DNA of 64,000 nucleotides from Sipunculus nudus. Its lineage: Eukaryota; Annelida; Sipuncula; Golfingiida; Sipunculidae. The stretch spans positions 63,655,176-63,719,175 of the forward strand of contig CM049316.1 in assembly GCA_026874595.1 (NCBI GenBank). The letters are read 5' to 3'. Made by a program: the position numbers and the translations under genes. The notes beneath the pieces were generated by a model, which ran no database searches, was not told where the DNA came from, and saw only the letters and a program-made list of their open reading frames with translations. Position 1 is the stretch's first letter. Each line of letters opens with the position of its first letter. Of this stretch, positions 12,241 through 24,537 are shown in pieces.

Positions 12241-12246
12241 TTTATT
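12241..12246 (-). terminator. Possible poly(A) signal for the exon at 12.7-12.85 kb
   Basis: AATAAA on the minus strand within CCAATAAAGT. Meaningful only if the exon upstream is real. Confidence 0.25.
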
Positions 12247-12699
12247 GGTGGTTCACCAGAATGTTAATTACAAACATTATTTAGAATTACAAAATAACAT
12301 GGATAATATACATCTGAAACTTGAAAGTACTATATCTACCAAGGGATTATTCTACGCTTTTCTATGGTCTTTTATATATGTGCCACATCCCATCTGAAAA
12401 TTGTTTTTTTTTTCTTTTAACAAGAAATTCACCATTCATCAATTTAGGCTCCACTTTGAACTTTGAACCTTTTTAAACTTAACAGCACATAAATAATCCT
12501 TCTTTCGTAAAAAAGGGATTCTTGAAAGATAGAATAATTCCTGGTATCAATAAATCTTCCATAAAAGATTCGAAATATATGTCCGTAAAATCTGAGTTTC
12601 TGGTGTGACTTTCACCTATTCCAACTTGTGCTACTATGCTTTGAATACATAAAATGAGTGCATTAATGGAGTAAATTTTATATTGAACTCATCAATTGT

Positions 12700-12849
12700 T
12701 CAGAACATAGGATCCAGATCCATTGTTATTTTGCTTGCCTGGACATTCCCTGCAGTGTTCTCCAAAATGACAATATGTATGGGCTTGAATAGGAAGTTGG
12801 GTTGAGTTCTCTCCAGGGTTTTTTTTTTCATGTGTGTTTTCCCATATAT
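12700..12849 (-). CDS. Possible terminal coding exon, unknown protein
   Basis: Behind an acceptor-like TTTTCTGCTTTAG (AG at 12851-12850) an open frame of 49 codons runs to TGA (12702-12700). It includes ERTQPNFLFKPIHIVI and then ENTAGNVQASKITMDLDPMF. A sense-strand AATAAA lies about 455 nt beyond (12246-12241), the order expected of a last exon and 3' UTR. The composition looks protein-like, but I recognise no family and cannot place upstream exons with confidence. The run of ten A in the frame is a caution. Confidence 0.27.
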   Translation of the reverse strand: MYGKTHMKKKTLERTQPNFLFKPIHIVILENTAGNVQASKITMDLDPMF

Positions 12850-14079
12850 CTAAAGCAGAAAACTTTGTTTTAATATTTTTAAATACTTAACTTACAATAG
12901 GAACTTAAAAAAAACTAACATTAAAAAAAATATTATCAACTTTGAATATTATTCATAAAAAAAATCCATTTTAATACTATTAAACGATGTGGACTAAATT
13001 TTCCCTGTTGTCTGTGGATCTAAAAAACCCACAAACCATAGCATGCATACTATACAAAGACACATGATATCAGGTGTCAGATTTACTAGAATTCTCTGCA
13101 TGAACTGCTCTAAACCAAACTATTTTCAAAAAATATTAATAATATAAAATAATTTAATTAGCATATTGATTTTTTTATTATAGGGAACTTAATATGAAAC
13201 TTCCTATAACTGTAGGTAAAAAAAAAGAAAAGAAACTGAAACCCTAATGGATAAATTTTTTTAAATATGGTCATGATATAAAGAGTAAAAAAGGCAACAT
13301 GACAGCCTATATGTACATCTGCAAAAAAAAAAAGTATTTACAGATACTTCTATATACTTACAGTTACAGTGACATTGTTATTTGTATAAAAAAAATATTA
13401 AATTTTAAAATTTACAAGACAATCTTTAACAATATCTCTAACACTAAGTAATAGATAAACCATGTGAAAATGTAACATTATTGATTCATTTAAAGAGCAT
13501 GACGTGATTATTCATGGTCATATGGCATAGTTTGTCAGTAATCCATGGCTCACCATAGCAATTTATTTGCGTCTTGCAGGCCCTCCGACTTCGGACACCG
13601 AACATCCCGGAATACAAACCAGCGTCCTTGAGACCTTGACAATAGCCATTTTGGCTGACGACAATTCCGCAACTCGCTGCTTAACCGTTTATCAAACACT
13701 GTAGAAAAAGCGTACTCCAGTAATATTGTATCCTCTGTGAAAATGAAGTCTATAGAACGTAGAAACTATAAAATTATGAACTTCTTAATGAAACTTAGTG
13801 TTCCACATGCCGAAATATCCCCGCCTGACAGTCCCGCCAAGCAGACGACATGACTATAGTGCACTCCATCTTATCACTACGGGGGCCCACACGCAGCGTG
13901 ACGTCAAAGAGACCGCGGATTACGCTACACGAAATAGTTCTTTCGTTGTAAGCAAATATGTCGTCAGACTGTGTGCACGTTATATTCATCAGTTTAAATT
14001 GCTTGAAATTGCACAGTATAAACAAACGGTCAAGATATAAAACTGACATTTTGGAGATTAGTTAAGGGTTTCCTGAAAA
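12850..14079. other. No confirmed feature
   Basis: AT-rich to 13500, then a GC-richer 13560-13920 with GCCAAAATGGC (minus strand), a TGACGTCA site at 13899 and short open frames on both strands. Possibly a 5' end of a gene; not assignable. Confidence 0.3.
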
Positions 14080-14546
14080 TATGAGATATATTAAAACCTG
14101 ATATTCAATTTAAGTTGTTCTTATTAAGTTAAATAAATATAAGATTCATTTAAAATAAAAATATAAATAAACTAAAAATTAAATTATTTTATTGATATTT
14201 TATAATATTTATTTATTTGATTATTTATTATTAATATGATATTTTTTAATACTGTGAATATATTATTTTCATTATAACTATCATTAGGCCTCTTATTACA
14301 ATATTTAGCTATCAAAATTAAAATTGATCATAAAATCAGAATTAATATATTAATGACATTAAATTAAGATATCATAATGTAATATAAATAATTATTGTAA
14401 TTCAAATGATAATTATAATGAAAAAAATAATATTAATAGCATTAAAAAATAGAATATTTGAATACATATTCAATAATATAAATAAGAAATAAACTATTTT
14501 ATTAATATTTTATAATATTTATTTATCTGATTATATTCATAATATT
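14080..14546. repeat. Very AT-rich low-complexity stretch
   Basis: About 85% A+T, with recurrent ATTTATTTGATTATTTAT and AATAATATAAAT words. Similar words reappear in the junctions of the following 800-bp units. Confidence 0.6.
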
Positions 14547-17500
14547 CATCATGTTGCCATAGTTTCCTATTTGTTACTATGGGGTCTTACTCCTAGCTGT
14601 GTTTTTCCTAGAGGCATTGAAAATTAACTATAATACCTCAAATATATTACTAATTAATTTCCTATATTTTACTGTAACCCCTATAGGTTACTATAGATGT
14701 ATATAGTAAACTATAGGATATTTTGGCTGGGTAAATACGGACTTTATATGGTTATTATCCAGAAACGTGATGTTTATATGGGTATTACATCGACAAACCT
14801 GGAGGGACCCTTGTGACTTAACCCACCTTTCTCCCTCGACCTAATCTTATTTCAGAAGTAAATCCTGTGATGAGTTTAAATAGACAAATACATGAAAATA
14901 CGTCACGTAGAACAATTTCGCAGTTTAATCATTACTTTTCAAAGATTCAATTATATATCATTGTTGTTTATTTTATGTAACCAAACGAACATGCCACGTG
15001 GGGCCCGCCATGGGCCCACATGGGGAACAATGCAGGACAAACTGGACAATGTCCTCATGGGCCCCATGTGGGCACTACCTTCATGCACTAGTACTGTTCT
15101 ATATTATGTTATATAAATGATAGTTATTTTAATATAAACTATAGCTTTACTTTATGCTTACATAAAATGATATTAAAGGAAACTACAAACTAATATATGC
15201 TTTGAAAATTGACAAAAATACTCTACGTTACTAACGTTTCTTATATGTGACTATAGACTCCTGCAGTTAATTAAGAATTTTCTTTAGGTTTTGAAAATTG
15301 ACTATAATATTCATCATGTTACCATAGTTTCCTATATGTTCCTATGGGGTCCTATTCAAAGCTGTGATTTTCCTGGAGGCATTGAAAATTGACTATAATA
15401 TCCCAAATATTACTACTTCGTTTCCTATATTTTTCTGTAACTCCTATAGGTTACTTTACATGTAAATAGTAAACTATAGGATATTTTGGCTGGGTAAATA
15501 CGGACTTTATATGTTTATTATCCAGAAAAGTGATGTTAATACTGGTATTACATAGGCTAGCCTGGAGGGACCCTTGTGAATTAGCCCGCGTGGCTCCCTG
15601 AACCTAATCTCAGTTCAGAAGTAAATCTTGTGATGAGTTTAAATAGATAAGAAAACATGAACATACGTCACGTAGAACAATTTCGCAGTTAATTAATTAC
15701 TTCTCAAAGATTTAATAATATATTATTGTTTTTATATATTTTTTGGTAACAAATACGAACATGCCACATGGGACCCGCCATGGGCCCACATGTGGTACAA
15801 TGCAGTGCAATCTTGACAATGCCCTCATTGGCCCCATGTGGGCACTACCTGTGTCCGCCCATATTCAATAATATGAATTAGAAATAAATTATTTTATTAA
15901 TATTTTATAACAAAAAATTACTTATCTGATTATTTTTTGATAATATCCTAAATTATGTTATATAAAATGATATTAAAGGAAACTACAAACTAATATATGC
16001 TTTGAAAATTGACAATAAATACTTCACGTGACAAAAGTTTTCTTTTATGTGACTACAGACTCCTGCAGTTAATTAAGATTTTTCTATAGGTATTGAAAAT
16101 TGACTATAATACTCATCATGTTACCATAGTTTCCTGTATGTAACTATGCGGGGTCCTATTGCTAGGTGTGATTTTCCTAGAGGCATTGATAATTGACTAT
16201 AATACTCCACATAATACTAATCAGTTTCCTGTATTTTAATATAACCCCTATAGGTTACTATACATGTAAATAGTAAACTATAGGATATTTTGGCTGGGTA
16301 AATACAGACTTTATATGGTTATTATCCAGAAACGTGATGTTTATTCTGGTATTACTTGGGCTAGCCTGGCGGGACCCTTGTGAATTAGCCCACGTGGCTC
16401 CCTGAACCTAATCTCAGTTCAGAAGTAAATCTTGTGATGAGTTTAAATAGACAAAAAAACATGAAAATACGTCACGTAGAACAATTTCGCAGTTAATTAA
16501 TTAATTCTCAAAGATTTAATAATATATCATTGTTTTTATTTTTTTGTAACAAATACGAACATGCCACATGGGACCCGCCATGGGCCCACATGTGGAATAA
16601 TGCAGTGCAATCTGGACAATGCCCTTATTGGCCCCATGTGGGCACTACCTGTGTCCGCCCATATTCAATAATATGAATTAGAAATAAATTATTTATTAAT
16701 ATTTAATAACAAAAAATTACTTATCTGATTATTTTCTAATAATATTCTAAATTATGTTATATAAAATGATATTAATGGAAACTACAAACTAATATATGCT
16801 TTGAAAATTGACAATAAATACTTCAAGTGACAAAAGTTTCCTTTTATGTGACTACAGACTCCTGCAGTTAATTTAGATTTTTCTATAGATATTGAAAATT
16901 GACTATAATACTCATCATGTTACCATAGTTTCCTGTATGTTACTATGGGGTTCTATTGCTAGGTGTGATTTTCCTAGAGGTATTGAAAATTGACTATAAT
17001 ACCCCAAATATTACTAATTAGCTTCCTATATTTTTATATAACCCCTGTAGGTTACTATACATGTAAACAGTAAACTAAAGGAAATTTTGGCAGGGTAAAT
17101 ACGGATTTGATATGGTTATTATCCAGAAAAGTGATGTTTATACTTGTATTTCATGGGCTAGCCTGGCGGGACCCTTTTGACTTAACCCTCTTGGCTCCCT
17201 CGACCTAATTTCAGTTCAGAAGTAAATCTTGTGATGAGTTTAAATAGACAAACACATGAAAATACGTCACGGAGAACAATTTCGCAGTTAATTGATTACT
17301 TCTCAAAGATTTAATAATATATCATTGTTTTTTATTTTTTGTAACAAATACGAACATGCCGCATGGGACCCGCCATGGGCCCACATGTGGAACAATGCAG
17401 GACAATCTGGACAATGCCCTCATGGCCCCATGTGGCCACTACCTGTGTCCGCCCATATTCAATAATATGAATGGGAAATAATTTTTTTTATTGATATTTT

Positions 17501-18315
17501 AGAACAAAAAAATTATTTATCTGATTATTTTCTAGTAATATTCTAAATTGTTACATAAAATGATATTAAAGGAAACTACAAACTAATATATGCTTTGAAA
17601 ATAGACAAAAAATACTCCACATTACTAAACTTTCCTTTTTGTGACTACAGACTCCTACATTTAATTAAGATTTTTCTATAGGTATTGAAAATTGACCATA
17701 ATATTCATCATGTTACCATAGTTTCCCATATGTTACTATGGGGTCCTGTTTCTAGCTGTGATTTTCCTAGAGGCATTGAAAATTGACTATAATGCCCTAA
17801 ATACTACTAATTAGTTTCCTATATTTTTATATAAACCCCTATATGTTACTATGCATGTAAATAGTAAACTACAGGATATTTTGGCTGGGTAAATACAGAC
17901 ATTATATGGTTATTTTCCAGAAACGTGATGTTTATACTGGTATTACATGGGCTAGCCTGGCAGGACCCTTGTGACTTAACCACGTGGCTCCCACGACCTA
18001 ATCTCAGTTCAGAAGTAAATCATATGATGAGTTTAAATAGACAAAAACATGAAAATACGTCACGTAGAACAATTTCACAGTTAATTAATTACATGTCAAA
18101 GATTTAATAATATATCATTGTTTTTTATTTTATGTTACAAATACGAACATGCCACATGGGACCCGCCATGGGCCCACATGTGGAACAATGTAGGACAATC
18201 TGGACAATGCCCTCATGGGCCCCATGTGGGCACTACCTGTGTCCGCCCATGCCCATGTCTGCCCATGTGAAGCCCATATTTACCCACGTGGGCCCCTCGT
18301 ATACGTGCTATCAGG
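14547..18315. repeat. Five tandem copies of an ~800-bp unit
   Basis: The anchor CATCATGTT(A/G)CCATAGTTTCC starts at 14547, 15312, 16114, 16913 and 17706 (spacing 765, 802, 799, 793). Each unit has TAGTAAACTATAGGATATTT, GGCTGGGTAAATAC, GTGATGAGTTTAAATAGA, TACGTCACGTAGAACAATTT and a GC-rich block CGCCATGGGCCCACATG ... GGCCCCATGTGG. The array ends in CGTGCTATCAGGGATTGA. Small frames in it are not conserved between units. Confidence 0.93.
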
Positions 18316-19014
18316 GATTGATCCAGGACTTGGAGAATTAATTTATATAATGTCATATAAAAAATCCACAGTCCCATGTAGGCACGAATGTGATGGGGTT
18401 AGGCTTATATATAGAACTAGATATGGAAACAATTAAGACTCAGGCAGACCCTTTGTTTTAAATAGATGACTGTTTTGGGCCTGGCAAAACTTCTATATAA
18501 TTAATTATCGACTGCCGCTTGGTTAAGTCACAGAGAGTCTGATAAAAATGGGCGCTTTCTTTTTTGCACCCAAATCATTAAAGCGTTTATATGGAGTCCT
18601 ACACCCTGCTCACTATAAATTTTATGAACTAATTGTTAATTAATTAAATTGAGTGTTCATTCTATGTTATTATTTACTCTTTTTGCTGAAAACTATGTTT
18701 TCAGTCGGATTCCATGGCCGCCGCCTAACCGCATATGTTTTCGGAGAACTCTTCTGAAAAAGCCTAAAATGGATCTCTCTGAACCCCGGCATAATCAAGA
18801 CCACATGTTAATTGGAAGACTAATTTATCTGTATAGTCAAGTGGATCAAGCAGGACTTCCACAAAAGGAGATGGTGAAGTGACGTCATTTTACCGCATTC
18901 CGTACATAAGGAATCTTCGTTTTAGCTGTAGATAAAGCTGGTGACGCCACATACATGTAGGCCTACTATGGATTGTTAATTCGTAGAATAACATCAAGGC
19001 ATTTATCTCAGAAA
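18316..19014. other. No confirmed feature
   Basis: A 59-codon open stretch (18703-18882) follows an acceptor-like GTTTTCAG but has no recognisable domain. 18600-18665 resembles 21860-21915. Confidence 0.3.
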
Positions 19015-19540
19015 TGGTTTGACGTATCAGTCTGAAATTTTGCTACATGTCAATAGATCTTGCATTACTTATCTTGGATACAATTAAGACAGGTGGTGCT
19101 ATGCCTTATGCAATCGTCCATCTGTGCATCTGCTTTTGGGCGAAAACCATCCAAATCTCAGGAGAGATTCAAAGTATTGGCCGGAAATTTTACATGTTCA
19201 TCCATCTTGGGCAGCTTCCTCGTACCAAAGAGATGTGTAGACACCTACAATCAAGCTAGTATTCTTGGACTTCAACCACGCATTTAACCCAGGGGTGACT
19301 TAACATTTTGGTTTAAAAATCTTATCTCCATGGATTTGGGTAGCCGCGGATCTCTTGTGCAAGACTGGTGGCACCACCTGCAATCGTTTTTGCATGGTGG
19401 CCATCCATGTGTCAATTATTTGTAAAATCACACAAATCTCAGATGAGGTTTGATGTCCATCCATCTTCGGCAACTTAAGGAACACCTCCCTTGCAAGCTG
19501 CCTGTATATCCACCCTTGTACGGAATTTCGCACTGATTAT
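19015..19540. repeat. Two related ~260-bp segments
   Basis: AAATCTCAG(G)AGAG, CATCCATCTTGGGCA/CATCCATCTTCGGCA, GGTGGTGC/GGTGGCACC and 'cttgtgcaag'-like words recur in the same order in the two halves. Confidence 0.5.
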
Positions 19541-19919
19541 AGCTAAAACACAGCCAGATAAAATGATTTCGAACTCGATAACGTAGCTGAAAAGCAATAA
19601 AACTTTAGTTTTTTTTGCGTAGGACTGGGTACCTCGTATAAATCTAAGTTATAACAGGTTTGGTTGGTTTTAACTGGCAGGCTCATGTCGGTCTGTTGCT
19701 AGAAAGGTTCTATAAAACGATTAACCTATCCTTCTAGTTTAGTTTAAGGTGGTATTATTTTGGCTCTATCTTTTGGGCTAGTCTTGATCGTACGGTTGTA
19801 CAAATGCATGCAAGGTATATATTGACTCAGAACGAAGGGTATAAAAATATAATGTCCGTTTATTGTCATTTGCTTATTGGAAATTCCTTCCAACAGCTAC
19901 CCGACTGGTGTCCACACAG

Positions 19920-19957
<38 letters not shown>

Positions 19958-20222
19958 CCTCGGCTTTTCTAACCATCTCGTATAGCCTTTGCTATTCAAA
20001 CCATGCCGTTAGCTTCATTCTAACAGCATTCATCCGAGGATCGGGTCTCATCCCGTGAAACAATCTGTAGTGAATTTACAGGGTTGTTTTGCGTAATCGT
20101 TATATATATATATATATGGTTTGAAAAGCGGAGACTTTACGAGATTACGAGATTATGCTTTGTACGATTCGGGAGGGGGGGGGGGCATGTGAAAGACTGA
20201 CACTGATCCTATTGTCCTCGGG

Positions 20223-20319
<97 letters not shown>

Positions 20320-20380
20320 GCTATTGTATAAGTCTAACGCCTAAAGTATTTCCTCCTTCGTTGAATGTTGTTATTCGCCC

Positions 20381-20422
<42 letters not shown>
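19920..20422. repeat. Cluster of four (TA)n tracts
   Basis: TA tracts at 19920-19956, 20101-20117, 20226-20317 (nearly 92 bp with one TT break) and 20386-20422, separated by short unique pieces. Confidence 0.95.
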
Positions 20423-20424
<2 letters not shown>

Positions 20425-20441
20425 CTGTTCTTGTGCTACTA

Positions 20442-20947
20442 TAGTCTGTTCCACAGTGGACCCGGGCGCCTACTGAAATTTGTTATTTTTTTCTTTAACT
20501 TACAGATCAGATCCAGAAAGTAAGCTGCAGTTGAGAAATTAGGCGTAGTATGAAACCAAAACCATAATATAACATGTAAAATATTTTTTTTGTAATTCAT
20601 TAAAATCAATATATGAGAAAATAGTCTTATTTACATCATCTCAGCTAAACTGATGGAGGTTACATGCTCAAATAATAACATTTAACAGCAGTTGATTAGT
20701 TGTTGAGTGTCGTAAATATTCTAAATAATGTAAGTGTGAAAGTGAAGCTGCTAACCCATGACAGAGGCCATGTCACTTAGCAAAAAGCTTCAGAAGAAAC
20801 AGAAGGTTGAAAAATATAAATGCTGGTTTTGTTATGTGGTTTTACATCTCATATTTGGCATTAATATGCTTCCTTGTCAGGAATAATATTTAAGTTTAAG
20901 AGAATAATCACCAAATTTCAATGGGCGCCTACTGGTGGAACAGACTG
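20442..20947. mobile_element. Tc1/mariner-type MITE (TIR CAGTCTGTTCCAC)
   Basis: Left TATAGTCTGTTCCACAGTGG and right CCAGTGGAACAGACTGTA-like ends are inverted, including GGCGCCTACTG near both. TA dinucleotides at 20440-20441 and 20948-20949 fit a TA target duplication. Interior AT-rich, non-coding. Confidence 0.7.
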
Positions 20948-20949
20948 TA

Positions 20950-22035
20950 ATCTTTTTGGCATTTGTTCTTTTTATAACGAATCTCGATATATGATCATAT
21001 ATATAAACAAATTGTATGGGCTATTATGAAACATGTTATATATAAAGCCGTGCTGAAAGGTTATATGAAAAAGGAATCATTCAAATTCATGTATATTTGA
21101 CCAACTAAGAAATCATAATGATAGTCCATATTGCTTTTTATGGGGAAATTGTAATTAGAATAAAAAAATGTCATCCGGCAGTCTTGCATGGAAGGATTAA
21201 AACGCTAATACTTGACCACATTTAAGAGGTTACCTCTTGAGTGACTTGGTTTTTTTTTTAGATTATCACGGTATATGCCATGAACTTTGACTGACAGTAT
21301 TCATACTTTAGTATATTTCCTAGTATGTCCCGCCATTTTACAAAGAAAAGTTTTTTTTGTTTTTTTTTTGTTATTAAAACTTTGTCACGATGAGTTGTCG
21401 CGGGGAAGTTGGACTAGCAAATAATTAGATATATAACTTGCCGTCAGATGGCAGCATCTGTCCCAGGTTTCGTCAAAAAGCAACACCAAACGCTTCAAAT
21501 CTCGGCCAGTCTATGGTTTATGTTTCCCCTATATTATAACTTTCAACGCCATGTTCTAGCCTTAAACTCAAAGACTTTATTTCAGAGAAGGTCATTATAG
21601 GTTATCCCAGGGAATTAACGAATAGACGGTATGTAAGCCAGTAAGCCATTCTTGCCAAGCACTGTGTGATAATGAAAACGCAATATAACAAAAAATATCA
21701 ATGCAAGTCATATAATATATTCACAATATATACAAATAACAACAAATATATATAGTCAAAAATATATCACTTTGCATTATTAGGCATATTTGAATTGGCT
21801 TTAAATTTCAAAACAATTACACGCACCTTCAAATGCAGAGAGTCGCATTTCCTCTTAACCCTGGCCACTATATAAGTGTGATGAACTAATTGTTAATCAA
21901 ATGAAATGAGTATTCATAATGAAAACATGATAGTGAAAACGCAGTATAATAACAATATATTTACAAATCATGATATAACTAATAGGCCTATATACAAGAC
22001 AATGTACCATACTTAATCCAAATCAGTGATGAAGT
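20950..22035. other. No gene seen
   Basis: AT-rich. 21660-21740 and 21930-21990 share GATAATGAAAACGCAATATAA-like words; 21850-21915 resembles 18600-18665. Confidence 0.4.
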
Positions 22036-22160
22036 CGAATCCCCAACAGTCGAGTCCGAGTGCAAGTCCGAGTCCAGGCCACTTGAGTCCAAGTTTGAGT
22101 CTCTTCATGCACTTTCTTCGAAACCAAGTCACTTCGAACCCGAGTCTAAGTCCCAGTCCA
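22036..22160. repeat. GAGTCC-type short-period repeat, copy 1
   Basis: Imperfect 6-bp periodicity of GAGTCC / AAGTCC words, just outside the 3' end of the FAXDC2-like gene. Also present at 25415-25545 and 25765-25850. Confidence 0.7.
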
Positions 22161-22303
22161 GTACAAATTACCTTTTTTAAAATATAACTGGAATTTTTAG
22201 ATAATCATGTGTATTTTTATTTTAGTTCACACATGTTTTTTACTCATGGCAAGATGAAGTTTGAACAATTGTGTTTTTTTTTGTGCCTGGTGGCACATAG
22301 GCT

Positions 22304-22309
22304 TTTATT
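22304..22309 (-). terminator. Poly(A) signal AATAAA of the FAXDC2-like gene
   Basis: AATAAA on the minus strand, about 30 nt past the stop codon and followed by GCCTATGTG. It predicts a very short 3' UTR ending near 22285. Confidence 0.6.
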
Positions 22310-22337
22310 CAATAGGTTTTTACATATTATGCATTCT

Positions 22338-22491
22338 TCACATTTTCTTGATTGTATCCGGATAGCGCTCATTCATAGGCGTTAACCCGAGTTGCAGACG
22401 ATGTCGGTTGAACTGGGCGGACTTTCGGAACTGAGCGCTGGTGCCGTGTAGTCTGTCTAACACACCAGTTGATCCAAAGTTCTGATTAAAT
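22338..22491 (-). CDS. FAXDC2: FAXDC2-like terminal coding exon 5
   Basis: 154 nt, completing Lys225 and encoding residues 226-275. The exon is too short to show up as a long open frame. It reads FNQNFGSTGVLDRLHGTS, then a basic tail ending PDTIKKM and TGA (22340-22338). The acceptor is TTATTTCAG. FNQ-FG-LD-LHGT is the family signature that directly follows HDYHHLK, and the phase joins exactly to exon 4, so this assignment is strong. Confidence 0.9.
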
Positions 22492-24449
22492 CTGAAATAA
22501 AATTTCAACGGCATGCCATGTATTATGAAAAAGATAAACGTTTTGTTTGTATGAACTCAAAAAAAATGTAATATATAATTTTCCATGCTGTTGACAAGGT
22601 TTCTTTTTTTTCGAAATCCTCAGCTTGAAAGAAAATGACATCAAAATTATTTCTTGCTGAGGTTTCACCAGGCAGCGCTTTAAACAAAAAAGGAACATAT
22701 AAAAGGTAATGACGCTATGCACCAGCTCCTTGATCGAAACTGACTATACCAATCTATTCCGGTATAACTGAAATATTTACACTTTTTCAATGCAATTCAT
22801 TCATTTGTATAAGCAATCAAGATGCGAGGAACCATGCATTATTTATTTACAAATCCCTGTCCTATGGGTTGTAACTGTGAAATTATTCGATCAATTTCAA
22901 AAGGGCCAGAAGTACTGGGTTTGTATGATTGCAAGTGTATCAACATCAGCATTAAGTTTGCATGGGAAGAAATGAAACCTAAACGTTACTATTACGAGAA
23001 GAAACAAGTTTACTCATCGAATATTATCATGTAATTAAAGGACAGTAAAACCGGTCTATCTTGCGAGGAACAAAGAAGCTAAGTTTATATTTTGCAGGAG
23101 TGGAAAAATGAATAGGGCGCGTGAGATGCGCGCCGTCCTTTTCGACCTAAAATTCTAACCTCCTCTACCAAATCTGCTTCGTAATATTTGTTAAAACTAT
23201 CGCTAATCGAATGCACCATTTTCGCTTAAATAAAAAAAGTTTCTACACCGTGGACCGGGTATATCCTCCTTGCTCAGCACGCCTCTCCTCCGCCGGTTTG
23301 TGGTTTCTCTATATGAGCCCCCTCACTCTTGTCCGCCCCAAATTAGTAATATTGTATATATATATGAGATTTTTTGTTGTTGGAGGTAACCGCCTCCATT
23401 TTCTAATGCTTGTTTAACTAGGCATATATGTACACCTGCAAAATTCCATTCCAGTTACGGACTACGTGACATATCAGTATCACATGCTTCCTCCCATTTT
23501 TTTTATCCTAGTTTACCGGGCCCTGTGACTACTGTGGTTCCTGGGTGTGTAATCGAATCCATTGCTGGGTCATACCATCGAGGAACCCCCGAAATTAAGG
23601 TGTGCTCGTGTATGAGTGAAATACGGCCTTTCTATTAAGCCTGCAGAGCGCTCACCCTATAGGTATTGGCCGACCGTGAAAAATATTATCTCCTCGGCTG
23701 AGATTTGAAATCACAATCTCCCGGCCTTGAGTCGTGTGCGCTGGCCCTGAACCACAGAAGCCGGTACTCTCTGATCATATATTAATCTATATACATCAGG
23801 GATCCATTGCAACATAGTTACCTAATATATATTTTGAATTCAAGTCAAGAGGCTCTATAAAGAGTCAGGATGGTGACCATTGTGAGGTTCAAGTTGTAAT
23901 CCTCCTGTATTTTGAGGAATTGGGCGTGGTCCAAAAATAGTGATTTTCCCCCTCTGAACATTGCTTGGAGAACTTTCGTGTCACATCGCCGCGCCATTAC
24001 CGAACCCTGATAGGCTTATTTTCTCTTAACCGCTCATGGGGCTGCCATTTTGCGTAGTTACTTAAACTCGGATGTTACAGGTCGCGTGTTATTGGGTACA
24101 ACGTTATTAATATTAAGTATTGTTATTGCAGCAGATTCCATGTAATGTTGTATAATCACATACTTGAGGTGATGGTAGTCATGGAACTCAGGAGAGCCAA
24201 GGAAAGGAAGATGGTAGCCGGAATGATTAACAATTGTTTGTGACAGCGCGAACACAAGCCATGCCCACGTGACTATCACGTGACTCCGGGCGACAATGGG
24301 TCCCAGGACGACCGGTACGATGTTAGAGAAGATGAATTCTACAGGATGTGCGTACACGGCCGAGAGTCCAATTGGAGCCGTGAACTCATGGTGTATCTTG
24401 TGGATATGTTTGTAGAGTGGTCCGTAGTAGAGTAGCCTGGGAAGATACA

Positions 24450-24491
<42 letters not shown>

Positions 24492-24506
24492 TAATAATAA
24501 TAATAA

Positions 24507-24537
<31 letters not shown>

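Noticed and set aside
13560-13690. GCCAAAATGGCTATT start (minus) and an overlapping cysteine-containing frame
   Set aside because: Two frames compete, neither joins by phase to the 12.7-kb exon with a good donor.
14870-18060. Possible hammerhead in the 800-bp unit (GTGATGAG ... GAAAATACGTC)
   Set aside because: First core base is G not C, and the segment between GATGA and GAAA does not form a stem.
18703-18882. 59-codon frame behind an acceptor-like site
   Set aside because: No recognisable family and no second exon; it lies between repeats.
24058-24163. Downstream open extension of exon 4 after HDYHHLK
   Set aside because: A GTATGT donor falls right after the motif, and the true family continuation (FNQNFG...) is found in the exon at 22491.
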